From Acridotheres tristis (Eukaryota; Chordata; Aves; Passeriformes; Sturnidae), in assembly GCA_037013685.1 (NCBI GenBank), contig CM072884.1:1674001-1738000 (forward strand): 64,000 bases of DNA, given 5' to 3'. Every line of letters begins with the position of its first letter. The stretch's first letter is position 1. Under the pieces are notes generated by a model. It saw only the letters and a program-made list of their open reading frames with translations. It was not told the DNA's origin and did not search any database. Shown in pieces: positions 36,233 through 49,599 of this stretch. Made by a program: the position numbers and the translations under genes.

Positions 36233-37429
36233 GAAACACAAGACAGCAAACTATTAGGAAGGAAGGTCTGGCTATTTTTCTAGACAATGTAAACTCTGGT
36301 GATTCAGCTCTGGAAAGACAAAAGCAGAGAAATTAGTGGAAAAACAATCAATAGGGAGAAAGATATAACAACATAGACACATGCCCAGGGAACTGGAAAT
36401 GTAGAGCAGGCAGGATCAGCCTCTTTAGAGCCCAGCCTTGGATCAGGAGGGCAGCACAATGTATGCAGGTGCCATGCAACAGGAAGCCAAACAATTACTA
36501 TGCCTTAGAATAAAACAAAAATAAACAGTCCCTATCACTGTTGCCCTGGATTCTGTCAGGGAGCAGGTTTTGAAAGACTTTAAGGAGCATTCACTGCCTT
36601 GCAGAGCATTTTAAATCTTCAGGTGAAGTGTGAGACCTAGATCACATGAAGACCTTCACTTCTCAGATAGGATTCACATCTGAAATCAGGATAAAATTAC
36701 ACAGACAGGATAAGGATTAACACATGTGATTTTCCCTGCTTTTTCTGACTTTTTCTTGCTAGTATCATTCCGCTGTCACCTATCCTCAAGTGCATCTTGC
36801 AGCACACCACCAGGTGTCCATAGAGTTTTCCATGAATTATTTTATTGAATTGTTTGATTTTTATTGAACTGAATCAATTCATATAATGGCGAAATGGATG
36901 AAAAAAGCCCCAGCAAACAAACTCTCCTTTTATCTAGCTGAGCCTTCATTGCAGACAAGGCTCTAATTGCAAACTTCTCTTAAATATTTTGTTTCACCAA
37001 ATGCCTTTTCTTTTACTCCAGCCACCTCATTATTGTGGTGTGTAGGTCTGACACAGTCCATCATCAGTCAGTAATTTTACCTTTTTGCTGGTCTTGCACG
37101 TACCTGAAAAAACCTGGTTATGTCAGGAACTTCACACAGAAGGCCAAAAGATTAAATGATACCTCTTTCTAGGGGAGGGAAAAACAAACAAACAAAATAT
37201 CCAAGAGAATGGGGCTCAAAGAGGCCATTGAAATCAAAGGATGAAGATATTCTGAAAATATTCCTTTTCCTAACATTAAGAATCTTTCAGCTCTAGAGCA
37301 CCTTAAAATAAAAAATAAAAAAGAACACTTTAAAGCTCCCTATCCACAAGCCCCAACACAGGCAGCTGCATGTGAACACTTTACATGTCTTGAGTGCTGT
37401 GCTTTGTTTTGGAACCTGTTCCTCCCCTT

Positions 37430-37670
37430 CCCGCAGCGGTGAGCTCATCACGGAGCCTTAGCAACTGCTGCTGCCTGCCCTGGGTGATCCAAGCACTCGG
37501 CTGGGAGACTACAGCAGGATGACACGCTCCAGAAAAAGCTTTTTTCCTGGAGCAGAAGGGGAGAGTTATGGCAAACAGATGGAGGGAATCGAATCCAAAA
37601 CACACTGTGTGACCTATCTCCGATAGAGTCGCCGAGTGTTTTGTTCTGGCAGTGCTGGAGCATCCCGAGT
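37430..37670. promoter_or_regulatory. CpG cluster, candidate regulatory element
   Basis: Ten CpGs occur in about 240 bp (within ccgcagcggt, cacggag, ctcgg, acacgc, atcgaa, tccgat, gtcgccgag and cccgag), the highest density I noticed in the window outside repeats. A 115-codon minus-strand frame crosses it but has no recognised domain. A small CpG island, an alternative first exon or a conserved enhancer are all possible. Confidence 0.3.
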
Positions 37671-40600
37671 GCCAACAGAATGTTCCTGAGATGAGGATCT
37701 TGTCAGCAGGCTCCAGCCCTCCCCCCATCAGTATTTAATGGACAACACAGCCCAGCAGTAAATATTGACTAGAGAGAAACTTATACAAAAAACAACATTA
37801 CAGAAAAGCAAAACAAGAGTATCTTTTTGAAGTCGAAGTAGCACATCTTTGCCTTCCAGCTATGTGACAGGCTTGAATTCACGCTGGCCAGACCAAGGCT
37901 CTTAAAATCCATAGATGGGAAAGAAAATGAACTCTGAATAGGCCTGAGCCCCATTGTTAATCTCCCTAAATCAAAGTGGGGAAACAGGGTTTTCTTTCTC
38001 TGTTTGACAACAGCATGACAACATTCTAAGTGTAAAATGGAAAGTCCTGGAGCCCCACAGAGATTTGCTAACAGAGGCATGGGTCAGGAAAAGCCTGGAC
38101 CAAGACTACCAGCACAGCAGCTGTCATCTGAAAGACCTGGTCCTGCACTTAGGAAGCCTTTGGTTATTTAATACCTATTCTCTTGAAAAAATCATCACCC
38201 TTTAATGGCCTGCTAAAGCCAATGATAAAAACTGGGAGAAAAAACAGAAGAAAGCGAAAGAAAGCTACAAAATAGCCAAATCCCCAACTGAAGACATTCT
38301 GTGTGGCCTGTCTTCTTTTGTGTGAGTCAGGAAGAGAAACCATCACAAAGAAAAATGTCATTGATATTAATAGTCGAGGGCAGAGTAACACAAAACATCC
38401 CCAGTGCAGACATTTGAAATTTACGGTCCCTGTGTGTGCCAGGAGCTGCCGCCCTTCTCAAGCTGCCATCTCTAATTCTTTTGGGGACTTCCCCCAGTCT
38501 GTCCAAGCAAAATCAACCCTACCTCTCCTGTCACCCTTCTGAACTAGTCTGGCTTTCTCCTGCTTGTTCATTCAGGGGATTTCTGAGCCTGTGGTGGAGC
38601 ATGGGGTTCAGCACAGGGTGGTTTCTGTTTATTTTAGATAACCCTTTGTGACCTTTGCCTGGTGCCTGTCCTTTTTCAGGACTATGGTGGTGCTTCAAAA
38701 CTGAAAGGTCTTAGACATTCTCAGAGACTTGGATGTTGAGGTCCTTCTAAATCCTCCTATAGTCACAGTAAAATGGTGCCAGTTTTTCTGTGCTGGGGAC
38801 TGTCTCTGCCTCTGTTTTTACACCACCAGAACAATGGGATTCAGATGTGGAGCAAGGCCTGTGGGGACTCCTGTTATACAAATAACATATTAGTAGGACA
38901 TGCTGCTGGAAGTGTGAAAATCAGGGTATAAAATCCCAGCAGCTGCATTCCTCTGCTGTTCTGGCAAACAGAACTCGATGGCAAACACAGAAAATGAATG
39001 TAGGAGCACCTGAAACTGCCTCAGCCCAAGGGACGTGTAGTGGAAACTGCTGGGCAGCCTGTGCCAAGTCCCTGTCCCCAGTGAGTGCTGAGCTGCCTTT
39101 CCCACATACCTCCCTCGGGCAACTAAGGAGCTGGATGCCAGGATTTTTGCTGGCTTGGCATAGCACAAAAGGCCTGTGGGGTGGGTACAATGGAATTTAG
39201 GCTGGGCATGGAGGCAGCATGGGTCTCCAACAAACAATAGCAACAGCATGATCAAAACAGCAGGCAGAAAGTGTATGCACAATTACAGAGCAAATCAGCT
39301 GAGGCTGCAAGGACAAAACTGCCCCAGCCCTGTCTCCAAGCAGGATCCCACCGTTGTGAACCTAACCACCAAGGGATCAGGCATGAATTCCACATGATGC
39401 AATGAATGCTATCCAAAAAGGAAGGTGAAAAGCAGAGGGATTAACCCAAGGCCATAAATTCCATTCAGTTCCTCTAGGTTGACATGGTATTAAACAACCC
39501 CGTGTCCAGACTTCAATCACATAACAGACACAGGCATAAATGTACACAGGTATTAGGACATAAACTCAGCATAGGTGACAGAAACTGGTACAGAAGAAAG
39601 CAGGGAAATAAACACAATCATATCTGAATTGTAAGTGCCCAAATGAGACACACTGGAGAAGAAAAGTACTCTTATTTGTAAAGAAACCTGACAACTTTAT
39701 CCTCCTTTTAGAGGGGAGGAGAGTAGAGAATAAAGATGATTTCTGCCCTCTGTCTTTATTTAATAGACCATAAACATAATAGGTAGCTGAAAACCAGATA
39801 ATTTGTTTTAGGATGCTTTCAGGAAGAAAAAAATCTATTGAAAATAGTTCAGTTTAAAATATGAACTGTTTCACTTAACATTCATGAGAAAAGCATCTCG
39901 AGGTTTACAGCTTCTGAAAGGCACCTGCTATGTATGAGATCTGATGTTTGCCCCACCTTTTTTCATACTGGCATTGAGGAGAGAGGGAGAGATGAGGATA
40001 AAAATGATAATATGAAAAGTAAAAATGGAAGATTTGGTTTTGATCACAGCTCTATAGGTGAACCAGGGACATCTTTCCATGGCCATCAGAGTTTAGTACA
40101 CCCAGGTAATAACTTGCAGAACTGACTCTACCCTTGGGGACTTAGGCTGTGTTGGTGTTCCACAAGAAGACAAGGAAAGGATGGAGAAGATTCATGACAT
40201 TTTTATAACTAGCCAGAACACTGTGTTAAAATCCTTTCTCCAGCATGATTCTTTGGGTCAGAGTTCTGTGCTACAGAGACAGAAAGAATAGGTTTGATGC
40301 TGTTGATACCTTTCCATATTTGTCATAACTTTTGGAGTTATACCTCTGGTTTTTGCTTCCTCAGGATATTTTCTTGCATGTTAGACGTTCTCCAGAATCT
40401 AGAAAACAGCTTAAAAAACCAGCCTAAATAAATGGAGCCTGCTCAATAATTAGTCTTTCAATACTGCATGGAAGTTTGAATGGGGAATTGAACGGGATTT
40501 AATTCTGGAGAGGCCTGGAAAATGAAAAGGCCTTTAGTTTATACTGAAGAATAACACATGCAGCTACTTAAAAACCTTTCTCACTCCTTACAGTGGAGCA

Positions 40601-40864
40601 GTTCAGGTCTGCCAGCATGGCACTTCCCAGCTCAATAAGTGACAGACACAGAATAGCTCTCAGTTCACACACAGAAGGAAACTGTCAAGACAGAATGTTC
40701 TATACATTTCAGAAATAGCTGCCTGGTTTGATTTTTGGACTTGGGTAACTAGAAGAGATTTCTAAATCTGTTCATGTTACTATGAAGTAGAATTTTTGGA
40801 TGGAAATGGAAAGAGAGTTTTACAATCTTTTTGCAAGTACCATCTTTATGATTATTACATGGTA

Positions 40865-40895
40865 ATATCTCATTATAACTGTTAATATCTCATTT
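40865..40895 (+). repeat. small direct repeat of TAATATCTCATT
   Basis: The 12-base unit taatatctcatt occurs twice, separated by about eight bases. Minor local duplication. Confidence 0.7.
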
Positions 40896-43800
40896 GAAGT
40901 GCAAAGGCCACGATCCTTAAAAACAACAGGACTTCCCACAGTTTAACCTGTCATGCAAAGAGATAAAACTTGAATATCTAAAACACTGAGGAAAGTTCTG
41001 ATGTGAGGTGAGAATCAGCTGCTGATGAGAGAGGAGCAAACCAGAGTCAGGCCATCAGTGTTCATCCTTTGTGTTTGAACTTTTGGCCCTAACATGGACC
41101 CATCTTTCAGCAGGATCTGGTATAAAAGTGAACGTGACAGACTGAGCAGCAGCGTGGGGCAAGAAGTGGCTGGGGCATGAGTAACAGCTGCTGATAAAAG
41201 CTAAGCAGCAACTCCTTGAGGCCTACCTGGAACTTATTTCCTGAAATGGCCTGCAAGTCTCATCTTGCTAAATATGTTTTTCAAGTGCATTAGTACCTGG
41301 CTGGGAAAAAAAAAATTATTAAAGTATGAACTGAAACAGTAAAGAATCCAAGTCTGTCTTGAGGCAGTTTTGTTTGTTTGGTGTTGATATATAAAATAAA
41401 TTTTTGAAAAGGGTTTTACTAACAGTTTCTGTGATATTTTGTGATGGTAATTTTAATGTCAGCAACTGCTGAAAATGCTTCAAAATCTGTGGAAATATTA
41501 AAACCCCTTTCTGATTAAGCATTGGGGTCTGCAATACACTCGTGCATATACCAAGTGAAAAAAGCTCTTACTCAGATCTCATCTGCCATGTGACTCATTC
41601 ACTCTTGACATTTTCCCAGCAGCTGAGATGAAAAGTGAAGCAAAGGCTAAGAGAGGAGGTGTGCAAGGGCAGGTGGTTCTTTGCAGAGACGTTTGTGCTG
41701 CTCCTGTGCTCAGGTTTGTGAGGAGAGGAGTTGCAGAGTTACAGAGACGGGCAGCAGGGCTCAGCCACTGTGCCTCTCCCTGGAGCCAGGCTGATTGCTG
41801 AAAGCACTGCAGGAGCAGCCCTGGCAGCAGGCAGCTCTGCAGCCTCCAGGCCACCATAAAACAGGAGCTCCTTTTTTCCACAAGAAGAAAAGGGCAGTGT
41901 CTCTGCACAAGCTCTTTACCACATGGTGCTTTTGGGGGGGACAGAGCTGATGCTGCAGCTCAGCAAGCAGGGGGAGGAGAAGGGAAACCTGCTCACTTCC
42001 AGTGCTCCTCTACAGCCCTCTTACTCGTAGGAAAGAAAAAACAGGCAATGCAAGCACATCATATTCTTATATCTGCTATTTAGCTGCTTTTCTAAATTCT
42101 TTACTACTGCTTTTCTGGCACCAAACCTGTGTAAGGACTCCACAGCATTAGAATCCTACATTTCCATCTCCAGGCTTTCAGGTATTTAGTACAGCTACCC
42201 TCAAGAGGGGCTGGGCTCTGGTCTCCACCTGTAACACCCTGGTAACATCATCCTCCACCATGGCCTCCAGGCAATCCTTCATTACCAATCTGCTAATGAT
42301 GAACACTAATTGTGCTTTACCTACAGGAAAGGCAACAGGAAAAGCTGGGACAGTCAATCCAAGGAGAAATGAACTCACTGAAGATGAGCAGATACAGAGA
42401 GATATCTAAACAGAATGACCTGCTATTAGATGCTGCCTTCATGGAAAAATTGCTACCTTTATTTACACAAGCTGGATTTTTGTGCCAACAAAGTTCACAA
42501 CTGGGGTCACAAATAATGTAGCAGCTCCATTTCTTAGATATATAAAATTCTAGTGTAACTGGTAGATTTTTAATTAAAAAAATTCAGAATTCTTTTCCTC
42601 TGTTTCCAAACTCCTACCAGGCTCTGATTCTAGCAAAAGTGTTGCAGTGATTCTCCATCACAATTTGCTGACATAACTGGAAATAATAATATTTTAGCAG
42701 CAAACCACCTGAGCATTAAGTGTCTGCCAATGATTTCTGCCGCCTCGCACTCCAATCTTGCAAACTCTGCATGTGAAATCGTTTTTTTTTTCATTGACTT
42801 TGTAAAACTCTTTTTTTTTTTCCTCTCTATGTGCTCACAAGCTGACTTCACCAGCTTTAAACATGCAGTCTGGGAGTTACAGTGCTTGAAGGAAAGGTTT
42901 AGCTCAAGTCCTTGAAGAGAAGATTTGTACATCAATAAACAATGACACCTCAAAAAGCCAAGTGACCATAAAACCCCAGTTTGAGAAGTGCCTCCACATG
43001 TTGTGTTTTCCCCCTCTCGTGATGTAACAGAGCTGATGTCAGAGAAGTCAGCTATGATCACCATTTTTAGGGCCTTTACATCAGCTGATGAGATTTGTTG
43101 GGCCCTGACTGCCCTCACAGCTTTGAAACAGAATTTGCAGAAGACTTATGTGGAAGAAACATTTTGAAATTCAAATTTTCCTTCATACTCTTCAATGAAC
43201 CGTGTTCAGTAATTTTGCAGAGGAGCCAGACAGGGTTTCAAGTTGGAGCAGCCAAAGCAGAGACATGTGGAGAATGTTTTCATCAGCACTTTGTACAGGT
43301 TTTATTAGATGTTATCTCCCTCATGCTGGTTGATTACTTGCTCTAACCCCTCCCACACATCCCTCAATTTATTCATTCCCCCTCACCCCAGAAAAGACCA
43401 AAATAAAATTGCTATTTGTTATGCCAACATGTAATATTTCTTCTCTTTGCTTTTTGTCCCATCTATTTAAAATCATAATCTATTCAAGACAGAGGCTGTC
43501 TGCTGTTCTGTGCTTGTAAATTATGTGACAGATGATACCCAAACTGAAGACGGGCCCTCAGGCACGAGCAAATGAACTTTGGCACTTCTTGATGAAGTGA
43601 TTAATTCATCTCTCTCACATTTCTGCCAGAGGTCACTGTCATCTTGGAGCAAAGGGAGATATAAACTTGCTTTTCAGCCATCTCTCACTCCACAGCTCAG
43701 GGTAATAACAGGAACAGCTTCCAACTGTCTGTAAAAGTTCCTGTGCCAGGCTGAGCATTTCAACAACCAAGGAAAAACAATCAAAATGTTAATCTATATC

Positions 43801-46109
43801 TTCCAAATTAATTTCCTAACCTGCAGACCTCCATTCTTTAGAATAAAAATGTTCTTTCTCTGCTGGTATACTTGACCCTTCAGAAGGATTTGCACAGAAT
43901 GGATTGTACAGCTCCTTAGTAAACATTTTCCATTCTTCTCCATCAGTTTGAAGGGAGGTGCTTTAGGAACCATAGATATTTCTGTACAGCAACAAGAGAG
44001 ATTTTTTTGTGTCCCTGGGTCTACTGTCTCAAAGAGCAGAACAATTTAGTAATTAACAAATAGAGGGATTTGTTCAGTGGCCTGAAGCACAATTAGGCAA
44101 ACTCAACTCCTGTTGAGTTGGAGAGCTGGATTTCCAATTGCCCCTATGATAGGAACACCTCTCACTTCACAATATAACAAACACAACTTGTGCTGGACAA
44201 ATAGGTAACAACACAAATATTTGGGGTTAACAGTTAAATATTTCGGAGCAGATCAGAAAAAAGGACTTAGGACACTTCGTGTAGTTTCTTGGATTCCCTT
44301 CCCTGGCAGGTACAGCCCCTGTGACCAGGGGAAAGGAGGTTGGGCCACCAAAGGCTCCTGCTTTTCACTCACAAAGCCCATTGTGAAAAAAAAGGAAACA
44401 AGGGACAGAAAAAGAGATCTTTTGGGATCCAACCAGCCCATAAAGATAACATCATAATTTCTTGTTTCCTTCTCACCCAAAGATGTGTTGCCCAGACAGA
44501 ACTGCACTGCACACAGATGAGGTAAAAGGAAATTAGCAGGGAAGTCCTGTGGCAGCAATTAGCAAGACAAGGAGTTAGGGGCAAAATCCACCTGATCTTC
44601 AAAGCCTTTCATTTCTACAGCACTGTTTTTATCTGTCCTCCCAGATTTACCAAGAGTTATCCTCCCTTCCTGACCCTACCCTTACCTCAGCAGCCTTCAG
44701 GCAGCTCTGAGGGAGACTCAAACCCAAAGCACACATTTGTGTTCTGCTGGGACACAATCTTTATCGTGGCAACTGCCTAATTCACCTCCAGGTTCAAGTC
44801 TACACACAGCTTCAGGGCTCCATCCTGCCCAGTCCTGAAGCCAGAGGGGTTTATGATTCACTGGGTACCAGTGGTTAGGTCCAGCCCTGGAATTTACTGT
44901 CAAAAATGACAAATTCACTCTTAAACACTTCACTTCTCTATTTGTTATGGTTCAGGATACACCTCCCTAAGTTGTTCCCTCTGTAAAGGTATAAGGGCAT
45001 GGATCACTGCATGTGGTACCAAGGTTATGTAAGAACACATCTGTTATCACCAAAATATGGAAAGGGAGACTTACCTATTCCATATTAGTAATTTGTTCTG
45101 GGAAAGAGGATTCATTTAATAAAGTCAGAACTTTCTGCTTGACTAACCTTTCTGTCTCAGCGTTTCCCAATCCTCATTCTTCTGAAAGGAGAAATGGCCC
45201 TAAGCAATGACATGTTTGAAGTTTACCTGGCAAGGAAGGAGCTCTTGGACTAAAATGTGTGTCCACAGATAAAGTGGGAAATGAACACTTTAATGTCTTA
45301 AGAAACTTGCAATTTTTACAACAGGAAAGCCAGATTGTGTTATTTCAAATATTGGCTGAATACTATTTACTGATTACTCTTAGATATAGCAAAAAATGAT
45401 GTCATGGTTTGGAGTTGCTTTTTGTTTGCTTTACAGCAGTGAAACCTTCTTCAACAAAAGAGTGTAGAATAGTTTCCTATTTCTGCTATAAAACAGAAAG
45501 GCTTGAAAAACAGGTTATGAAGAGCTCTAATAACAAAGGCAGACTTAAAAAACACTGTTGACTCTGTGTAAAACAAATTAGTTTTGGTTACTTCACCCAA
45601 CCCTTAAATCATGTATGAAGTACTCATATGAGTGAAATAATGGATTTATATCTCCTTGGAGACACAACAGAATTTAAACTGTAGGAGATGCATTTTTTCT
45701 GATATACATTTATGAAAAAGAAATATGGCATCAGTTGTAATTTCCAACTAGAATAAAGTAGATCAAACATTTTAAGAGTGAATGTATATATAAAAATTTG
45801 TTGAATAGATATGAAGTTTTATAAAATCTTTACATTTCTTTGTAAAAGCCTACATAATAACACCATCTCTTTTTTCAGGGTCTAGGTTATCTTCCATTTA
45901 TGGTTCCATCCTATCTCAGCAGACCCTTCCTGTCTCACTTTTTGGCTCAGGATGCTCCACTCCCTTTTGTTTGAGCAGGAGGAAGTTCACAGCTCCAACA
46001 GGAAGGCCGCACCTTCCCCAAGACAAATCAGATGTTATTGTATGACTCACTTTTCAGGGATAACCTTGATAATATGACATACAATTAATTAAAAAACCCC
46101 AACTATATA

Positions 46110-46158
46110 AAGAAAAAAATCCAAACCAAGAAAAAAATCCAAACCAAGAAAAAAACCC
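46110..46158 (+). repeat. 18-bp tandem repeat, about 2.7 copies
   Basis: Unit aagaaaaaaatccaaacc at 46110-46127 and 46128-46145, with a partial third copy to about 46158. It lies in purine-rich unique sequence. Confidence 0.85.
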
Positions 46159-49100
46159 TACAGAAGATTCATCTGAGTTTCGCCTACTCCTTTTTCCTTC
46201 TCTTAAATTTTACATACATGTGCCACATTTTCTCCTTCCTTTAATGCATGAGAAGCTTCCATTTCTCACTGTTTATGAATGAGTGAAAAATTTGGCCTGT
46301 TTTCTCAGTCTCTGTAAGCAACAAGTAATTGAAGGAAATTTCAATTTTTTATGCACTACCTAGTCTGTACAACTTGATACCTGCTGGTCTAAAGTAATAC
46401 ACAAATAATGTGAACTATAACCTTGCTCAGATTTGGAGAGTCTTGTGCTAAAATCTCGTGTCATTTCCATGAGCTGAGACTAGAAAAATTTACCCTGTTA
46501 AAGAATTCACTTAGCAACACAAATTAACAGGATGCAACTATTAGAAATAAAATGGAAACTCCTTAAGTCTCATGTAATTTAAGAGCCTAAGTCGTGTTAT
46601 GATTGCAAGTTTGTAGACATTCAATTTCTAGACATTCTAGAAAATTATGTAGGGTCTGGGTCTGAATTATTGCATCAAAAGCAGGAAACATTTGACAGCT
46701 CTTTTTAAGTATCACTGTGATAGCTGATGAGCAAAGATTCTTAAGGATCAAATCCTGAGCAAAACCATGTGTGTGAAAAAAAAACCCACTAAAAAGTATT
46801 GAAAACTCTGGAACCATCACAATAATTTTAGAGTTTTAATTAAAGAACTGGATTATGGCTAAGATCAACTCATGTATGCTGCACCATAAATTCTATTGTC
46901 TTTAAAATATGATTTGAGATTGTAAATTGTACTCAGGTACATCAAGGAAAAATGTAATTGGAAAAGAAGTCAAGGAGGGACGCTGGTTTCTCAAGGACCC
47001 TTCCCTGGCAGGAGTGGGGTTCATCCCCATCCCTCATGCACAACAGGCTCATGCCAGTTTTTGGATGGCTCAGCCGTGCCTCCACTTGCCTTGGCTCATC
47101 CTCTCAGTGTCCTGCCAGGGACCTCTGGCACTTCAGTTTATCCTGCCAGGGAAATTGCAGCTGTTGAAGGAGGTGGCAGTGTCCCAAAAAGACATGAGGC
47201 TCAGGATTAGTGGTCTCACTTGAAATAGGGGTGAGCTGTCCCAGGTGATGCAGCTGTCTGGCAATGCTGAGGGGTCTTTTCCATATTTTCCCTGATGGTG
47301 AGGAGGACATTGGCTGTGCTGAAGTGGGGTTACAGGAAGGGACATTGCTTACTGCCCTGAGCCACTGATAAAAACCACTTTTCCTCTTCCAGCCTCAGAC
47401 CTGGAGATTAGTTTGGCATTTCCTGTTTCAGCAGCAAGGACAGTGGCAAGGGAGAGACACTGGGAGGAATCACCTGCCTCTTTTCCTCTCCAGTACCCAC
47501 TGAGGAATGGGCAGGACAGAGGTGCAGGAGAAGGAGGCAAGTCCCCCTCAGGCCCTCCAAAATTTATTTAACCAAGTCACAAAACTGTCAGTCTTCATTA
47601 CTCAACACCACATCTTCCCTATGAATACTTACCAGGGAAGAGTGAAGGGAGAAATATACCTTTCTTTCCAATGTTTACCTCAGATGGGAGAGGAACATAG
47701 GAAAATGGGGAAAGAGGCCATGAGGTCTGGGGTGCTCAGAGACAGGCCACTTCATCATGGTGCTGTCCTGTGCAGAGCCAGGAACTGGACTCCTTCTGGA
47801 TTCCTTCCACTTCAGGATATTCTAAATCTGAGTAGCTTGGTGTTCTCTGTGGTGCCTCATGAGGGGTAGGTGCTACTTGCTACGTTTAGTCTCAAAAAGC
47901 TGTTCTGATTACACTGCAATGTGTGTTACACATATGACATTTAAATCTTACACTATCTTTCAAAACATTTTTATGGAACCCTGAATGTGAGATTTCATCA
48001 CTCTTACCTCTCCTGGACTACTACTTCACCTTTGCCCTGAAATGATGAGATGTCCTCTTCTCTCTGGGTGTGCAATGACACAAATTCATGCCATTTAATT
48101 AACTTTTCAGGTCTCCATTCCCATTTACTCACGGACTATACACTAGCCTGTCTCAAGCATAAACAGCCACTGCCATGTAGCCTCAGTCAGCATGCTGTTA
48201 TACTACACAGATCATACTGAGGCTGGAAGGAGGAATTCTCCATGTGGAACACTAATCCTGTGACATTTTCAGTATGACAAGAACCAGGACAGGCTGTAAT
48301 TCTAACCAGACACTCAGTTATTGAAAGATACATGGTCCAATTTCTTGTCTAAAATGCAGATTTTAATAGGGACCAGAGCTTTGGGGTGCTAATCCAAGCC
48401 AAATTAAACTCTGTGTACTTTGAGGCTTAACTATCATTATCATATTGTGTAACTCTTTCATTACTTCCTGTTTGTCATGCAATGTCTCGTTTGCATTTCT
48501 TGACAAAAACCAATGCAAAATGTTAGAAAAAGCAAGCAGCCCTGTATGTTAGACATGACTAACACTGTAACAAATTTAAATGAAATAAATTCTTATAGGG
48601 TTCGTTCAGTAAAAAAAATCTTCTGTCTGAAATCTATGGAAGGAGAGGAAAGCCTCAGATGGGGAGTTCAAGGGGGCCATAGAGGAGCATGGGGCTGGTG
48701 TCTGAAGATAAGGTCAGCTGGCTTTCAGCCTTCATTTGCAGTGATCTTTGGCAACTTTGGAGACACTTCTGTTAAAAAGAATCCGTTTTGAAGGTAGAAG
48801 TCATGGTCAATAGAAAACCAAAAATTTTGCTGCAGGCATGATTGACCAACCTGTGTCCTCTGCATTGGGCCAGAGACCCTAAAATTACAGGGGGAAAAAA
48901 ATAAAAAGAGGAAATCTATGCCAGTGTTCCTGAAAAGTTGCCATTGAGCTGGATATATTATGCAGACCAAACTCTCAGTAATGCTGTTTCTTAACTATCT
49001 CCATCTGGATCACTGAGTTCTGAGCTACATAACAAAGCTCTTCCCATTTGGATCCTGATTTTGACCAGAGCATTATATATCCCAGAACCTCTGGGCCAAG

Positions 49101-49599
49101 GGCATTTGCGTCATTAAAATGTCCCAAGAATTGTGTTACTGAAGGTGTAAATCATAGGTTGCTATTTACCACAAAATGCTATGGGTTCTGCTGGCCAGGA
49201 CCAAACCAAAAAGAGGAATTCCAACTGCTTTTGTACATTCTGCATCCTGGACTGACATGTATAGCAGCGTTGTTTGTGGAGCAGAGGTCCCTTCTGGGAG
49301 CATCTGAAAAAGTTAAAGTCCTGTCAAGATGATCTCACTGACTGTAACAATTTGCATCCATGAAAACACAAAAGGCCAGAAGAAAACTTGTTTGAGTGCT
49401 CCAAGATGTTTGCTTCACTAAGAGTCCCACAGTTCTGACAGCCCTGACCAAAACCTGCCTCCATGTTTTGGTTTCCTGAACTGAGGGTCAATTTGGAAGC
49501 AGCCTCCCCCTGTGAGTCTGGGTGATATTGGTGACAGTCAGGAGGAATTAGACCTAAAGCCATGAGATGACTCTTATTTCTGCCTCAGCCAGGTAGAAG

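Larger units (their letters stand above)
36233..49599. other. long non-coding stretch, no gene recognised
   Basis: About 13 kb without any recognised CR1 or LTR copy. It contains a CpG cluster at 37.43-37.67 kb, a G+C-rich patch at 41.6-42.0 kb, the window's longest open frame (162 codons, minus strand, 42630-43118, no recognised product), a possible conserved block at 43.5-43.75 kb and a small tandem repeat at 46.1 kb. No exon with convincing splice sites on both sides was found. Confidence 0.5.

Noticed and set aside
45400..45440. tgtcatggtttgg, resembling the antisense start of an avian LTR
   Set aside because: Similarity ends after about a dozen bases and no further LTR sequence follows.
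46900..47540. G+C-rich block considered as a CR1 or LTR copy
   Set aside because: None of the CR1 landmark blocks or LTR termini occur in order; left as unique sequence.
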